Numbered from the stretch's first letter, positions 14,952-23,316 are shown. The stretch is 64,000 nt of DNA from Bradyrhizobium sp. 139 (GCF_023074175.1 NZ_JADPKS010000045.1:1-64000); one strand, 5' to 3'. A program made the numbers and translations. Notes: generated by a model from the letters alone, not told the origin.

Positions 14952-15325
14952 TGGCATCGTCGCTGACCGCGCGCATGTTCGAGCAGATGATGAAAGAGGA
15001 CCGCGGCTACGACCCGATCCGGGACGGTCTGAGGATGCCGCGCGACTATCTGACGGCGAACACCTTCCAGATGGCGACGACGACCAACGTCCCCGACATC
15101 AAGTCCACCGACGCGCATCTGAAGGACATGCTGTACTCGCGCATGGGCTGGGACATCAGCGTCCCCAAATGCCCGCTCGCCAAATGCTTCTGCAGCAAGC
15201 TCAACGACGAGGCGGTCGCCGTCTTCGTCATTCATAACGGCAAGGCGCTGGTGGTCGAGGACGATGCCGGCCTGTTCCCGAGCGACACGCTGGTGTCGCA
15301 GCTGCGCCTGCTGGGAGATAAGTGA
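14951..15325 (+). CDS. Hypothetical protein with FPSD C-terminal motif
   Basis: 124 residues from the ATG in TGATG. The middle has Cys (VPKCPLAKCFCSKL) that could bind metal. The C-terminus ALVVEDDAGLFPSDTLVSQL resembles the ends of the proteins at 16019 and 16282 (FPSE/D followed by a Leu-rich helix). No function known. Coupled by overlap to both neighbours. Confidence 0.6.
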   Translation: MASSLTARMFEQMMKEDRGYDPIRDGLRMPRDYLTANTFQMATTTNVPDIKSTDAHLKDMLYSRMGWDISVPKCPLAKCFCSKLNDEAVAVFVIHNGKALVVEDDAGLFPSDTLVSQLRLLGDK

Positions 15326-16038
15326 TGAACGCTTACGTCAAACCATTCGCGTGGAGCTACTCCCGGCTCAAGAACTACGAGTCCTGCCCGAAGCGGCACT
15401 GGCATGTCGACATCAACAAGGACGTCAAGGAGGAGCAAGGCGAGGCCCTGCTCTGGGGTAACGAGGTGCACAAGCGCCTCGCCGACCGCATCGGCAAGGG
15501 CACGCCGCTCGCCGCCGGCACCGAGAAGTTCGAGAAGTGGGTGCAGAAGGTCTCGGCCGGACAGGGCAATCCCGGCGTCCAGGTGCTGGTCGAGCAGCAG
15601 CTCGCGATCGACGCCAATTTCGCGCCGACCGCTTGGTTCGAGAGCGAGGCCCGGCGCGCCGGCAAGGGACTGCCGTGGTATCGCGGCATCGGCGACGTCC
15701 TCAAGATCGTCGGCCCGGTCGCCCTGATCGTCGACTGGAAGACCGGCAAGGTGCTGGAGGATTCGCAGCAGCTGGCGCTGATGGCGTCCTGCGTGTTCGC
15801 CCACTATCCCGAGGTGCTCAAGGTCCGCAGCCTGTTCGTCTGGCTCAAGGACGATTGCGAGACCAAGGAAGATTACCACCGCAATGACATGCCGGCGATG
15901 TGGAAGCATCTCTGGCCGCGCATCGAGGCCCTCAAGCATGCCCATGAAAACACGCTCTACCCGCCCAAGGCCGGAGCGCTCTGCCGGCGCTACTGCCCCG
16001 TTGCCGCCTGCCCGCATTATGGATCGAGCAACTGGTGA
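15325..16038 (+). CDS. Cas4/RecB-like PD-(D/E)XK nuclease
   Basis: 237 residues. SYSRLKNYESCPKRHWH at the N-terminus and GDVLKIVGPVALIVDWKTGK in the middle are the motifs of PD-(D/E)XK nucleases of the PDDEXK_1/Cas4 group. Cys21 with Cys220, Cys224 and Cys229 (CRRYCPVAACPHYG) would hold a 4Fe-4S cluster as in Cas4 and AddB. A 5'-3' DNA exonuclease role in replication or recombination is likely. Start is the ATG in TGATG overlapping the preceding stop. Confidence 0.85.
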   Translation: MNAYVKPFAWSYSRLKNYESCPKRHWHVDINKDVKEEQGEALLWGNEVHKRLADRIGKGTPLAAGTEKFEKWVQKVSAGQGNPGVQVLVEQQLAIDANFAPTAWFESEARRAGKGLPWYRGIGDVLKIVGPVALIVDWKTGKVLEDSQQLALMASCVFAHYPEVLKVRSLFVWLKDDCETKEDYHRNDMPAMWKHLWPRIEALKHAHENTLYPPKAGALCRRYCPVAACPHYGSSNW

Positions 16039-16282
16039 GCCTGTGGACTTCGACCTGATCACCCCGCAATCGGCCACCGTGTTCGGTGAGCTGGAGCTGC
16101 GCCAACACCTGCCGGACGATGTACCCCTCAAGGTAACCTCGCTCTACGATGCCGGCGTCGGCAAGTGGCTGGTTCGCGTGCAGTTCCTGCGCGAGGCCCG
16201 CCCGCCGCTGGATCTCGGCACCGAACCGCTCGGCATCTTCCCGAGCGAGCTGATGATCGCGCAAGCGATGCTGGTGGCGTGA
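16019..16282 (+). CDS. Hypothetical protein, FPS-motif family
   Basis: 87 residues from ATG 16019, overlapping the nuclease gene by 20 bases. The C-terminal half (KWLVRVQFLREARPP, then LGIFPSELMIAQAMLV) is similar to that of the next protein. A degenerate element palindrome lies at 16121. The stop overlaps the next ATG (TGATG). No function known. Confidence 0.55.
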   Translation: MDRATGEPVDFDLITPQSATVFGELELRQHLPDDVPLKVTSLYDAGVGKWLVRVQFLREARPPLDLGTEPLGIFPSELMIAQAMLVA

Positions 16283-16659
16283 TGAAGAACATTCAATCAC
16301 CACATCCCTCGCAGGCGGTCGAGGAGCTCCGCCTCCGCGTCATGACGCTGGAAGCCGCCATGAAGGTCGAGGACGATCCGTCGCTGCCGCTCAAGACGCG
16401 CTGGGAGCGCGAGGCCGGACGCAAGTCGCTGGTCGATCAGCTGCGCGGCTCCGTCGCCGAGGCCGGCCGCCACGAGCTCTGTCGCCGGTTCGGCGCGGGC
16501 CATTTCGGCCCGGTGCGGACCATCTTCAGCGAGCCCGCGAGCAAGTGGATCGTCCAGATCGAGGTCAACTGTGCCGACGGCAAGAAGCGGATCTGGGAGG
16601 ACGAGGTGCTGCGCTTCCCGAGCGACGAGCTGATCGCCGAAGTGGCGTTGGTGACCTGA
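16282..16659 (+). CDS. Hypothetical protein, FPS-motif family
   Basis: 125 residues. The N-terminus is helical. The C-terminal half (KWIVQIEVNCADGKKRIW, then LRFPSDELIAEVALV) parallels the preceding protein, suggesting a duplication. Starts and ends within TGATG overlaps. Function unknown. Confidence 0.6.
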   Translation: MKNIQSPHPSQAVEELRLRVMTLEAAMKVEDDPSLPLKTRWEREAGRKSLVDQLRGSVAEAGRHELCRRFGAGHFGPVRTIFSEPASKWIVQIEVNCADGKKRIWEDEVLRFPSDELIAEVALVT

Positions 16660-17159
16660 TGGCGAAGGGCAACACCCCCGAGGGCAAGGTCAAGGCCGCG
16701 GTCAACAAGGTGCTCGGCGATTACCTCGCGAGTTACCGCTACATGCCGGTGCCCTATGGCTACGGCCAGTCGAGCCTCGATTATTTGATCTGCCACTACG
16801 GATTGTTCGTGGCGATCGAGGCCAAGGCGCCCGGCCAGAAGCCGACGCGCCGACAGCAACAAATCATCCGGCAGATTGAGACTGCCGGCGGTGTGGTTTT
16901 CGTCATCGACAGCGTCGATGGCTGCGGCGAGCTTGTCGCGTTCCTTGAGCAGGTGAAGTCAGATGCAAGTTCAGGTCAGCACCAAACACAAGATGGTGGC
17001 GGTGCCGTTCGCGGACAACGTCTTCAATCTTTTCCCCGCGGCCCGGCGAATCGAGTTCGCAGGCGCGCCGCACCTGTTGCTGCCGCATCAGCCGACCGAG
17101 ACCTTCCTGCTGCGCCGGCTCGGCTTCGAGGTACCGGCACCGATCCTGACGCACTATGA
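16659..17159 (+). CDS. VRR-NUC domain nuclease
   Basis: 166 residues from the ATG in TGATG. YGQSSLDYLICHYGLFVAIE followed by AKAPGQKPTRRQQQ and IETAGGVVFVID (about residues 30-90) is the VRR-NUC fold, with D, E and K as the likely metal-site residues. These PD-(D/E)XK nucleases are common in phages and can cut branched DNA. The reading frame runs on for 197 bases over the start of the helicase gene; the last 65 or so residues are low-complexity and are probably a non-conserved tail or the result of a lost stop codon. Confidence 0.75.
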   Translation: MAKGNTPEGKVKAAVNKVLGDYLASYRYMPVPYGYGQSSLDYLICHYGLFVAIEAKAPGQKPTRRQQQIIRQIETAGGVVFVIDSVDGCGELVAFLEQVKSDASSGQHQTQDGGGAVRGQRLQSFPRGPANRVRRRAAPVAAASADRDLPAAPARLRGTGTDPDAL

Positions 17160-18534
17160 CTGGTGCGGCGGCAAACCCTTCAACTCCCAGAAGTCGACCG
17201 CGGCGCTGTTGACGCTGGAGCAGCGCGCCTATGTGCTCAACGGCATGGGCACCGGCAAGACCAAGTCGGCGCTGTGGGCGTTCGATTACCTCCGAAGTAA
17301 CAACGTCTGCGGCAAGATGATCGTCTCGGCCCCGCTCTCGACCCTGACCTTCACCTGGGCACGCGAGATCTTCAACACCCTGCCGCACCGCAAATGCGCC
17401 GTGCTCCACGGCACCAAGAAGCAGCGGCTGGCGAAGCTGGCCGATCCCGACGTCGACATCTTCATCATCAACCACGACGGCCACACCGTCATCCTGGATG
17501 AGCTGTTGGCGCGGACCGACATCAACGTCATCTGCATCGACGAGCTCGCGGTGTTCCGCAACGGCGGATCGAACCGCACCAAGAGCATGCTGAAGCTGAC
17601 GAGCCGCTCCGACGTCTGGGTCTGGGGCATGACCGGCTCGCCGATCCCGACCTCGCCGACCGACGCCTGGGCGCAGGCAAGGCTGGTGACCCCGACCCGC
17701 GTGCCGAACTATTTCGGCCGCTACCGCGACGAGCTCATGACCAAGGCCACGGCCTTCAAATGGGTACCGAAGGCGGACGCGGTCGAGCGCGCCTATAACA
17801 CCCTTCAACCGGCGGTTCGTTTCACGCTCGACGATGTGGTGGAGCTGCCCGACGCGGTCGAGCGCTTCGTTGACGTTGAGATGGGCGCCAAGCAACAGCG
17901 GATTTACAAGGCGCTGGTCGACCAGTGTTATGCCGCGGTGTCCAGCCATGAGATCACGGCGGCGAACGCTGGCGCCGTGATGCAGAAGCTGCTCCAGGTC
18001 TCGACCGGCTGGGTCTACGACAGGGACCGCAAGGTCGTGGCGCTGGATAACAACAAGCGGATCGAGGCGCTGGTCGACGCGATCAACGCCACCGACCGCA
18101 AGGTGCTGGTGTTCGTGCCGTTCAAGCACGCACTGGCCGGCATCTCCGAGGCGTTGAAGGCGGAAGGCATCGACCACGCCACGGTCGACGGCGACACTGC
18201 GGCGAGCGACCGCGCGCAGATCTTCAACATCTTCCAGAACACCACGAAATACCGCGTCCTCGCCGCGCACCCGCAATGTCTGGCGCACGGCATCACGCTG
18301 ACGGCGGCGGCCACCATCATCTGGTTCGCGCCGGTCACGTCGCTGGAGATCTACGATCAGGCCAACCACCGCATCCGGCGCGTCGGCCAGAAGTTCAAGC
18401 AGCTGTTCCTGCACCTGCAGTCGACCCCGGTGGAGAAGAAGATCTACCGGATGCTGCAGACCAAGCAGCTGGTCCAGAACAAGCTCCTGCGGCTGTTCGA
18501 GGAGCACACCGACATCACCGCGGAAGCGGCGTAA
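16963..18534 (+). CDS. SNF2-like superfamily II helicase
   Basis: 523 residues. Motif I is NGMGTGKTKSAL (about residue 90), motif II is CIDELAVF (in place of DEAH), motif III MTGSP, and the C-terminal RecA lobe ends with QANHRIRRVGQ, the motif VI of SNF2-type enzymes. It would translocate on or remodel DNA during phage replication. It follows the VRR-NUC gene, a frequent phage pairing. It carries one element palindrome at 17285-17301 (YLRSNN). Confidence 0.85.
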   Translation: MQVQVSTKHKMVAVPFADNVFNLFPAARRIEFAGAPHLLLPHQPTETFLLRRLGFEVPAPILTHYDWCGGKPFNSQKSTAALLTLEQRAYVLNGMGTGKTKSALWAFDYLRSNNVCGKMIVSAPLSTLTFTWAREIFNTLPHRKCAVLHGTKKQRLAKLADPDVDIFIINHDGHTVILDELLARTDINVICIDELAVFRNGGSNRTKSMLKLTSRSDVWVWGMTGSPIPTSPTDAWAQARLVTPTRVPNYFGRYRDELMTKATAFKWVPKADAVERAYNTLQPAVRFTLDDVVELPDAVERFVDVEMGAKQQRIYKALVDQCYAAVSSHEITAANAGAVMQKLLQVSTGWVYDRDRKVVALDNNKRIEALVDAINATDRKVLVFVPFKHALAGISEALKAEGIDHATVDGDTAASDRAQIFNIFQNTTKYRVLAAHPQCLAHGITLTAAATIIWFAPVTSLEIYDQANHRIRRVGQKFKQLFLHLQSTPVEKKIYRMLQTKQLVQNKLLRLFEEHTDITAEAA

Positions 18535-18552
18535 CCCACGGAGGTAACCGAC

Positions 18553-18936
18553 ATGGCCGACATCGCAAAGCGCGTCGAACAGTTCGTCAAGCTGCGCGAC
18601 CTGATCAAGGCGAAGAACGACGAGCATAAAAAAGCGATGAAGCCCTACAATGAGACCCTTGAGCAACTCAACGCGCTTTTACTGGCGCATCTCAACAGCG
18701 TGAACGGCAACAGCGTCGCCACCGACACCGGCACCGTCTACCGCACCGAGAAGAAGTCGGCCTCGCTGCAAGATGCTCAAGCGTTCATGGACTACGTCAT
18801 CCAGAACAACGCCTGGGACCTGATTGACCGCAAGGCCAACGTCTCGGCAGTGGAAGACTTCATCAACCAGAACAACTCGCCGCCTCCCGGCGTGAATTGG
18901 TCAAGCACATACGTTGCCGGCGTCCGGCGCGCATAA
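18553..18936 (+). CDS. Hypothetical protein, coiled-coil N-terminus
   Basis: 127 residues. The first 50 are helical and Lys-rich (KLRDLIKAKNDEHKKAMK), followed by TGTVYRTEKKSASLQDAQ and a C-terminal NNSPPPGVNW. The shape recurs in phage replication clusters, but I know no function. ATG follows the junction motif CCCACGGAGGTAACC. Confidence 0.65.
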   Translation: MADIAKRVEQFVKLRDLIKAKNDEHKKAMKPYNETLEQLNALLLAHLNSVNGNSVATDTGTVYRTEKKSASLQDAQAFMDYVIQNNAWDLIDRKANVSAVEDFINQNNSPPPGVNWSSTYVAGVRRA

Positions 18937-18962
18937 CCCCAACTCGAAAAGGAACACAGGAA

Positions 18963-20000
18963 ATGAACGCTCTCGTCCCCCAGAACTTCGGCCCGGTGTC
19001 GACCCGCTTTCAGGGTGTCGCGGTCACCGACGATCTCTCCGCTGGCGTGCAGGCCGGCTTCGGCATCATGGGCTACAAGGGCAAGGTCTGGAGCTTGCGC
19101 AAGGGCGGCCAGGAAACCCCGCTGATGCGCCAAGATGGCGACGGCCCGCGCAATTCGATCGAGGTCGTGGTGCTCAAGGCGTCGGGCCACGTCTCCAAGA
19201 TCTGGTACGAGAACGGTTATGTCGAGGGCTCCGCCGCGGCGCCGGACTGTTTCTCCGCCAACGGCGTCACCCCCGACCCGGCGTCGAAGAAGAAGCAGGG
19301 CAATGCCTGCGCCACCTGCCCGATGAACCAGTGGGGCAGCCGCATTACCCCGGCAGGTAAGCAGGGCAAGGCGTGCTCGGACTCCAAGCGTCTGGCCGTG
19401 GCGCCGGCCGAGGACATCAAGAACGAGGCGTTCGGCGGCCCGCTCCTGCTTCGCGTGCCGGCGGCATCGCTGCGGGACCTTGCCGCTTATGGCGAGAAGA
19501 TGGGCGCGCTGGGCTACCAGTATTTCGCCATCGCCACCCGCATCGCGTTCGATCCCACCGAGGCGTATCCGAAGTTCGTGTTCAGCGCGATCCGCCCGCT
19601 CACCGACGCCGAGGCGGATCTCGTGCTGGAGCTGCGTGACAGCCGGCAGGTCACCACCATCCTGGCCGAGGGTTCGGAGATGGCGGCGCCCGCCGGTCCG
19701 GTGCAGCAGGCTGCGGCGATCGCGTCGGCGTTCGAGCAGCCGCCGATCACTCCGGTGGCCGCGCCGCAGATCGTGCAGCAGCAGGTGGTGCAGCAGCAGC
19801 CGCCGGTGCAGCAGCAGCCGGTGCAGCAGGTTGTCCAGACCGTGCAGCCGGCGTTCGGCGGCGCCGAGCCCAAGGTGGTGCAGCAGGTTGTCCAGCAGAC
19901 CGTGCAGCCGGTTCAGCAGGTGACGACGGCGCCGGTCGCCCCGAGCGGCGATTTCGAGGCCAACCTCGATGCCGAGCTCGACAAGCTGCTCGGCAGCTAA
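18963..20000 (+). CDS. Probable phage single-strand DNA-binding protein
   Basis: 345 residues from ATG 18963 after CACAGGAA. The core has CATCPMNQWGS and GKACSDSKRLAV (a possible zinc site), then YQYFAIATRIAFDPTEAYPK. A Gln/Val/Pro repeat region (about residues 255-325) leads to an acidic tail (FEANLDAELDKLLGS), as in single-strand-binding proteins that recruit partners by the tail. The gene order (before the primase-helicase) agrees. This is inference from layout; no OB fold can be proven by eye. A palindrome copy lies at 19344 (ITPAGK). Confidence 0.55.
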   Translation: MNALVPQNFGPVSTRFQGVAVTDDLSAGVQAGFGIMGYKGKVWSLRKGGQETPLMRQDGDGPRNSIEVVVLKASGHVSKIWYENGYVEGSAAAPDCFSANGVTPDPASKKKQGNACATCPMNQWGSRITPAGKQGKACSDSKRLAVAPAEDIKNEAFGGPLLLRVPAASLRDLAAYGEKMGALGYQYFAIATRIAFDPTEAYPKFVFSAIRPLTDAEADLVLELRDSRQVTTILAEGSEMAAPAGPVQQAAAIASAFEQPPITPVAAPQIVQQQVVQQQPPVQQQPVQQVVQTVQPAFGGAEPKVVQQVVQQTVQPVQQVTTAPVAPSGDFEANLDAELDKLLGS

Positions 20001-20023
20001 ACCAGCCTGACGAATGTTTTGCC

Positions 20024-20045
20024 GGCGGGGGTTACGACCCCCGCC
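20024..20045 (+). terminator. GC-rich hairpin between SSB-like and primase genes
   Basis: GGCGGGGG (20024-20031) pairs with CCCCCGCC (20038-20045) around TTACGA. No T-run follows. It lies 24 bases after the preceding stop and may attenuate transcription into the primase gene. An element palindrome follows (20055-20072). Confidence 0.5.
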
Positions 20046-20075
20046 CCACCCCCGCTTACCTCCCAAAGTAAGGTC

Positions 20076-23039
20076 ATGCCAGAACACGCCCAGGAATACT
20101 TCGCCAAGGTGCTCGCTTGGCCGCAGGACGGCGACGCGCCGGCCTATGTCAATCTGCATTGGTCCATCGACAAACTCAGCGAAAAGACCGGCAAGCCGAT
20201 CTATACCGGGCGCGCCGTGCGTTCGGTCGCGGAAGCCGTCAGCACGGTGAAGTGGGCGCTGTCCCTTCCCGAAACCAAGGACATCTATGTCTGCCTGTCC
20301 ACGCAGCGCGAGGCGCTCGCCAAGAAGGCCAAAACCAGCGGCCGGGAGTATTTCGCTCCTGTTCGCTCGCAGCCCAATGCCGTTGCCCTCAAGAGCATCT
20401 TCCTCGATCTCGATGCCAAAGGCGCGGACAAGAACAGTTACGCGTCATTGCCGGAGGCCGTTACCGCCCTCGAAGCGTTCGTGGCCGCAGCGAGCATGCC
20501 GAAGCCCAGCGCCATCGTCACGTCAGGCGGCGGCTTGCATGTCTACTGGACGTTCGACCGCGCACTCACCGTCGCCGAATGGCAGCCTCTGGCGAACGCT
20601 CTCGCCGAGGCAACCAAGGTTCATGACCTTAAATGCGACACCGCTTGCACCATTGATGCCGCTCGCATCCTTCGCGTGCCTGGAACTTTTAATCGCAAGC
20701 TGGACGTGGCTCGGCCAGTTACCCTTGCAGGGGGTCGCACTGGCTTGGATTACTCGGTTGATCGTCTGGCACTGGCGTTAGCGCCGTTCGTCAAGGCGGC
20801 ACCGGCCCCGGCGTTACCTCCGCGGGTACCTCTCACGGGCGTCAGCGATCTCGCGGCCGGCGTCGACATGGGCAACGCCGCGCCCGCCGACCTGAAGCAG
20901 CTCGCCAAGGCATGCGGCTTCATCAAAGAGGCCGTGTTCACGGGCGGCGCCGCCTACACCAACCCGCTGTGGAATCTCACCACGCTGATCGCGACCTTCA
21001 CCAAGCAGAGCCGCGTCGCGGCGCATGTGATGGCGAGGGAGCACCCCGGCTATTCGGCGCCGTCGACCGACGAGCTCTATGACCGCAAGGAGCGCGAGAA
21101 GGCCGCCAAGGGCCTCGGCTGGCCGTCCTGCCGCACCATCTCGGCGTCGGGCTGCACCAGCTGCCAGAGCTGCCCGCATTTCGCCGCCGGCAAGTCGCCG
21201 CTCAACTATGGCGCGGCCCCGCCTGCGCCTCCGCCGCCGCCCGCAGCGGGCGCACCAAGCACACCGGGCGCCCCACTGCCGCCCAACTGGGACATGCCAC
21301 CCGGCTACAAGCGCATGCCCGACAACCGCATCGCCAAGATCATGATCGATGCCACCACCGGCAGCTCCTATGACGAGGTCATTTGCCGCTACCCGCTGTT
21401 CGACCCGAGCATCCAGCCTTCGCCGCTCTACACGCTGAATTTCCACACCGAAACCGAGCTCGGCCGCACGCAACAGATCTCGCTGCCGACCAAGGAAGTC
21501 GCCGCCAAGGACGGCTTCAACCGCACCCTGTGGCAGCAGGGTGTCGTCACCACCGAGAATGAAACCAAAGCACTGAGGGATTTTGTCGTGAGCTGGATCG
21601 AGAAGCTGCAGAAGATCAAGGCCGCCGTGGTGTCCTCGGCGCCGTTCGGCTGGAGCGTCGACAACAAGGGCAATCTCGAAGGCTTCGTCTATGGCGGCAG
21701 CCTGTGGACGCCGACCGGCGATCGCAATGCCGCCAACCCTGATCCGCTTCTGGCGCGCCGCTACCGCCCGACCGGCAACCGTCAGGAATGGATCGACGCC
21801 GCCAAGATGATCACCGACCAGGACCGGCCCGAGCTCAACGCGATCCTCGCCTCGGCCTTCGCCGGCCCGCTGATCCGCTTCACCAACCAGCCGGGCATCC
21901 TGCTCTCGACCTACTCGACCGCGTCCGGCATCGGCAAGACCACCGCGATGCGCGTTGCTCAGTCGGTCTGGGGCGACCCCCGCCGCGCAATGGCCGGTCT
22001 CGACGACACCCAGAACGCGGTGTTCGGCAAGGTCAGCCAGCTGCGCTGCCTGCCGCTCTATTGGGACGAGCTCAAGGGCGACGATCAGGCGCGGAAGTTC
22101 GTCAAGATGGTGTTCCAGCTGACGCAGGGCCGCGAGAAGGACCGCATGACGCAGTCCGCCACGCTGCGCGAGTCCGGTAGCTGGCAGACCATGATGGTCT
22201 CCGCCTCGAACGACAGCATCATGGATCACGTCCTCGCCCACTCGAAGCAGACGCTGGCCGGCATGTATCGCGTGTTCGAGTTCGAGGTAGCGCCCAACAC
22301 CACGGGCAAGGGCCAGATCTCCTCGGCGGTTGCCGACCGCATCGTCGGCAAGCTCGATGACCACTATGCCCAGATCGGCCTCGAATACGCCCGTTACCTC
22401 GGAAGTAACCATAAAACCATCGAACAGGAGGTGTTTCAGGCCAACGAAGATCTCCGCGTCGAGCTCGGGATGGAGAACGAGGAGCGGTTCTGGCGTGGGA
22501 TGCTGGCGGCGCTTCTGAAGGGCGCCGAGTACGCCAACGCGCAGGGATACACCGAGATCAACCTGAAAGGGTTGAAGGGTTTCTTGGTGACTGTGTTGCA
22601 GGGGATGCGGTCCAAGAAGGCCGCGGCGCCGGTCGACATGAGCGACAAGCTGAACATCTCGAACGTGCTGGCGCAGTTCCTGAACCAGCACCGGGCGCGC
22701 CACACGATCCAGACCAACCGCATCCATACCGGCCTTGGGCGTCCGCCGGCCGGAACGATCAAGATCCTCACCGCTCACCCCGAGCGGCTGGAGGCGATCC
22801 ATGTCCATGTCGGGGTCGACGACAAGAAGCTGCGCATCTCCAAATACACCCTGAACCAGTGGTTCAAGGACCACGAGTATTCCACCAGCGTCATGACCGA
22901 TGCCTTGGAGAAGGAGTTCGGTGCCAAGACCACCAAGGCGCGCATCGCGTCCGGCACCCAATACTCCGGCGCGCTCGAATACCTGATGGAGATCGACCTC
23001 GCCGGCTCACCGCACGTCAACTTCCTGGACGAGGCGTGA
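20076..23039 (+). CDS. Primase-helicase
   Basis: 987 residues from ATG 20076, placed by the palindrome CTTACCTCCCAAAGTAAG just before it. The N-terminal domain shows SIFLDLDAKG (about 107-116) and TSGGGLHVYW (about 149-158), as in archaeo-eukaryotic-type primases. A Cys cluster (about 350-370) and a Pro-rich linker follow. The C-terminal ATPase has Walker A TASGIGKTT (about 614-622) and LPLYWDELKGDD as Walker B, as in DUF927-like helicases. It would open and prime the element's replication fork. Three palindromes lie within, two of them degenerate. The stop overlaps the next ATG (TGATG). Confidence 0.85.
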   Translation: MPEHAQEYFAKVLAWPQDGDAPAYVNLHWSIDKLSEKTGKPIYTGRAVRSVAEAVSTVKWALSLPETKDIYVCLSTQREALAKKAKTSGREYFAPVRSQPNAVALKSIFLDLDAKGADKNSYASLPEAVTALEAFVAAASMPKPSAIVTSGGGLHVYWTFDRALTVAEWQPLANALAEATKVHDLKCDTACTIDAARILRVPGTFNRKLDVARPVTLAGGRTGLDYSVDRLALALAPFVKAAPAPALPPRVPLTGVSDLAAGVDMGNAAPADLKQLAKACGFIKEAVFTGGAAYTNPLWNLTTLIATFTKQSRVAAHVMAREHPGYSAPSTDELYDRKEREKAAKGLGWPSCRTISASGCTSCQSCPHFAAGKSPLNYGAAPPAPPPPPAAGAPSTPGAPLPPNWDMPPGYKRMPDNRIAKIMIDATTGSSYDEVICRYPLFDPSIQPSPLYTLNFHTETELGRTQQISLPTKEVAAKDGFNRTLWQQGVVTTENETKALRDFVVSWIEKLQKIKAAVVSSAPFGWSVDNKGNLEGFVYGGSLWTPTGDRNAANPDPLLARRYRPTGNRQEWIDAAKMITDQDRPELNAILASAFAGPLIRFTNQPGILLSTYSTASGIGKTTAMRVAQSVWGDPRRAMAGLDDTQNAVFGKVSQLRCLPLYWDELKGDDQARKFVKMVFQLTQGREKDRMTQSATLRESGSWQTMMVSASNDSIMDHVLAHSKQTLAGMYRVFEFEVAPNTTGKGQISSAVADRIVGKLDDHYAQIGLEYARYLGSNHKTIEQEVFQANEDLRVELGMENEERFWRGMLAALLKGAEYANAQGYTEINLKGLKGFLVTVLQGMRSKKAAAPVDMSDKLNISNVLAQFLNQHRARHTIQTNRIHTGLGRPPAGTIKILTAHPERLEAIHVHVGVDDKKLRISKYTLNQWFKDHEYSTSVMTDALEKEFGAKTTKARIASGTQYSGALEYLMEIDLAGSPHVNFLDEA

Positions 23040-23281
23040 TGAGCATGTTCGCCATCGAGACCGACGTACCGCCGCCGGCGGCGCGCAACAACCACGTCTA
23101 TGGGTTCGAGCGCCTGCAGGTCGGCGAGAGCTTCCTGGTACCCTGTGAAGGTGCCGAGCTCACTGCCACCGGCCAGCGCGTGCGGTGGGCTGTGAAGAGC
23201 TATCGCAAGCGCAACGCCCCGGAGACGCGCTGGCGCACCAAGGCATCGAGCAAGGGCATCCGTGTTTGGAGGGTGGAATGA
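23039..23281 (+). CDS. Hypothetical small protein
   Basis: 80 residues from the ATG overlapping the primase stop. YGFERLQVGESFLVP, then a basic stretch and SKGIRVWRVE at the end, is a layout shared by small phage proteins found near replication genes (DUF7303-like in my memory, unverified). Function unknown. Confidence 0.65.
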   Translation: MSMFAIETDVPPPAARNNHVYGFERLQVGESFLVPCEGAELTATGQRVRWAVKSYRKRNAPETRWRTKASSKGIRVWRVE

Positions 23282-23316
23282 CCTCGCTTGCAAGTTGTTT
23301 AGGGGCTGCTTAAGTA

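Larger units (their letters stand above)
2656..18549 (+). repeat. Start-associated form TAACCccncGAGGTAAC at gene junctions
   Basis: At 2656-2673, 2878-2895, 3256-3273, 5287-5303, 6242-6259, 6450-6468, 9421-9438, 10155-10172, 10546-10560 (degenerate), 13260-13277 and 18532-18549 the dispersed motif lies between two genes. Its left arm is TAACC, not TTACC. At most sites this TAA is the stop codon of the upstream gene, and GAGG or GGAG in the right arm is the Shine-Dalgarno sequence 5-9 bases before the next start. At 9421, 6450 and 10546 the upstream gene has already ended. Where the gap is longer (1179, 1891, 20055) the left arm is the palindromic TTAC. One short block thus serves as stop, ribosome site and half-palindrome. 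Confidence 0.8.
1547..20569 (+). repeat. Strand-biased 10-mer GCGCACTCAC
   Basis: Exact copies start at 1547, 2740, 4211, 5163, 5366, 6702, 8172, 10516 and 20560, with a one-base variant at 12436 (GCGCACTCAT) and a weaker relative near 1166. All are on the + strand, the direction of transcription. They lie between genes (1547, 6702) and inside genes in more than one frame: RALT at 4211, 5163, 10516 and 20560; AHS at 2740; RTH at 5366. The single copy seen in the host half (near 48119) is inside a chromosomal repeat. Confidence 0.7.

Noticed and set aside
20814..22961. Long minus-strand open frame (715 codons) opposite the primase
   Set aside because: A shadow of GC-rich codon bias in the primase-helicase gene; no recognisable motifs.
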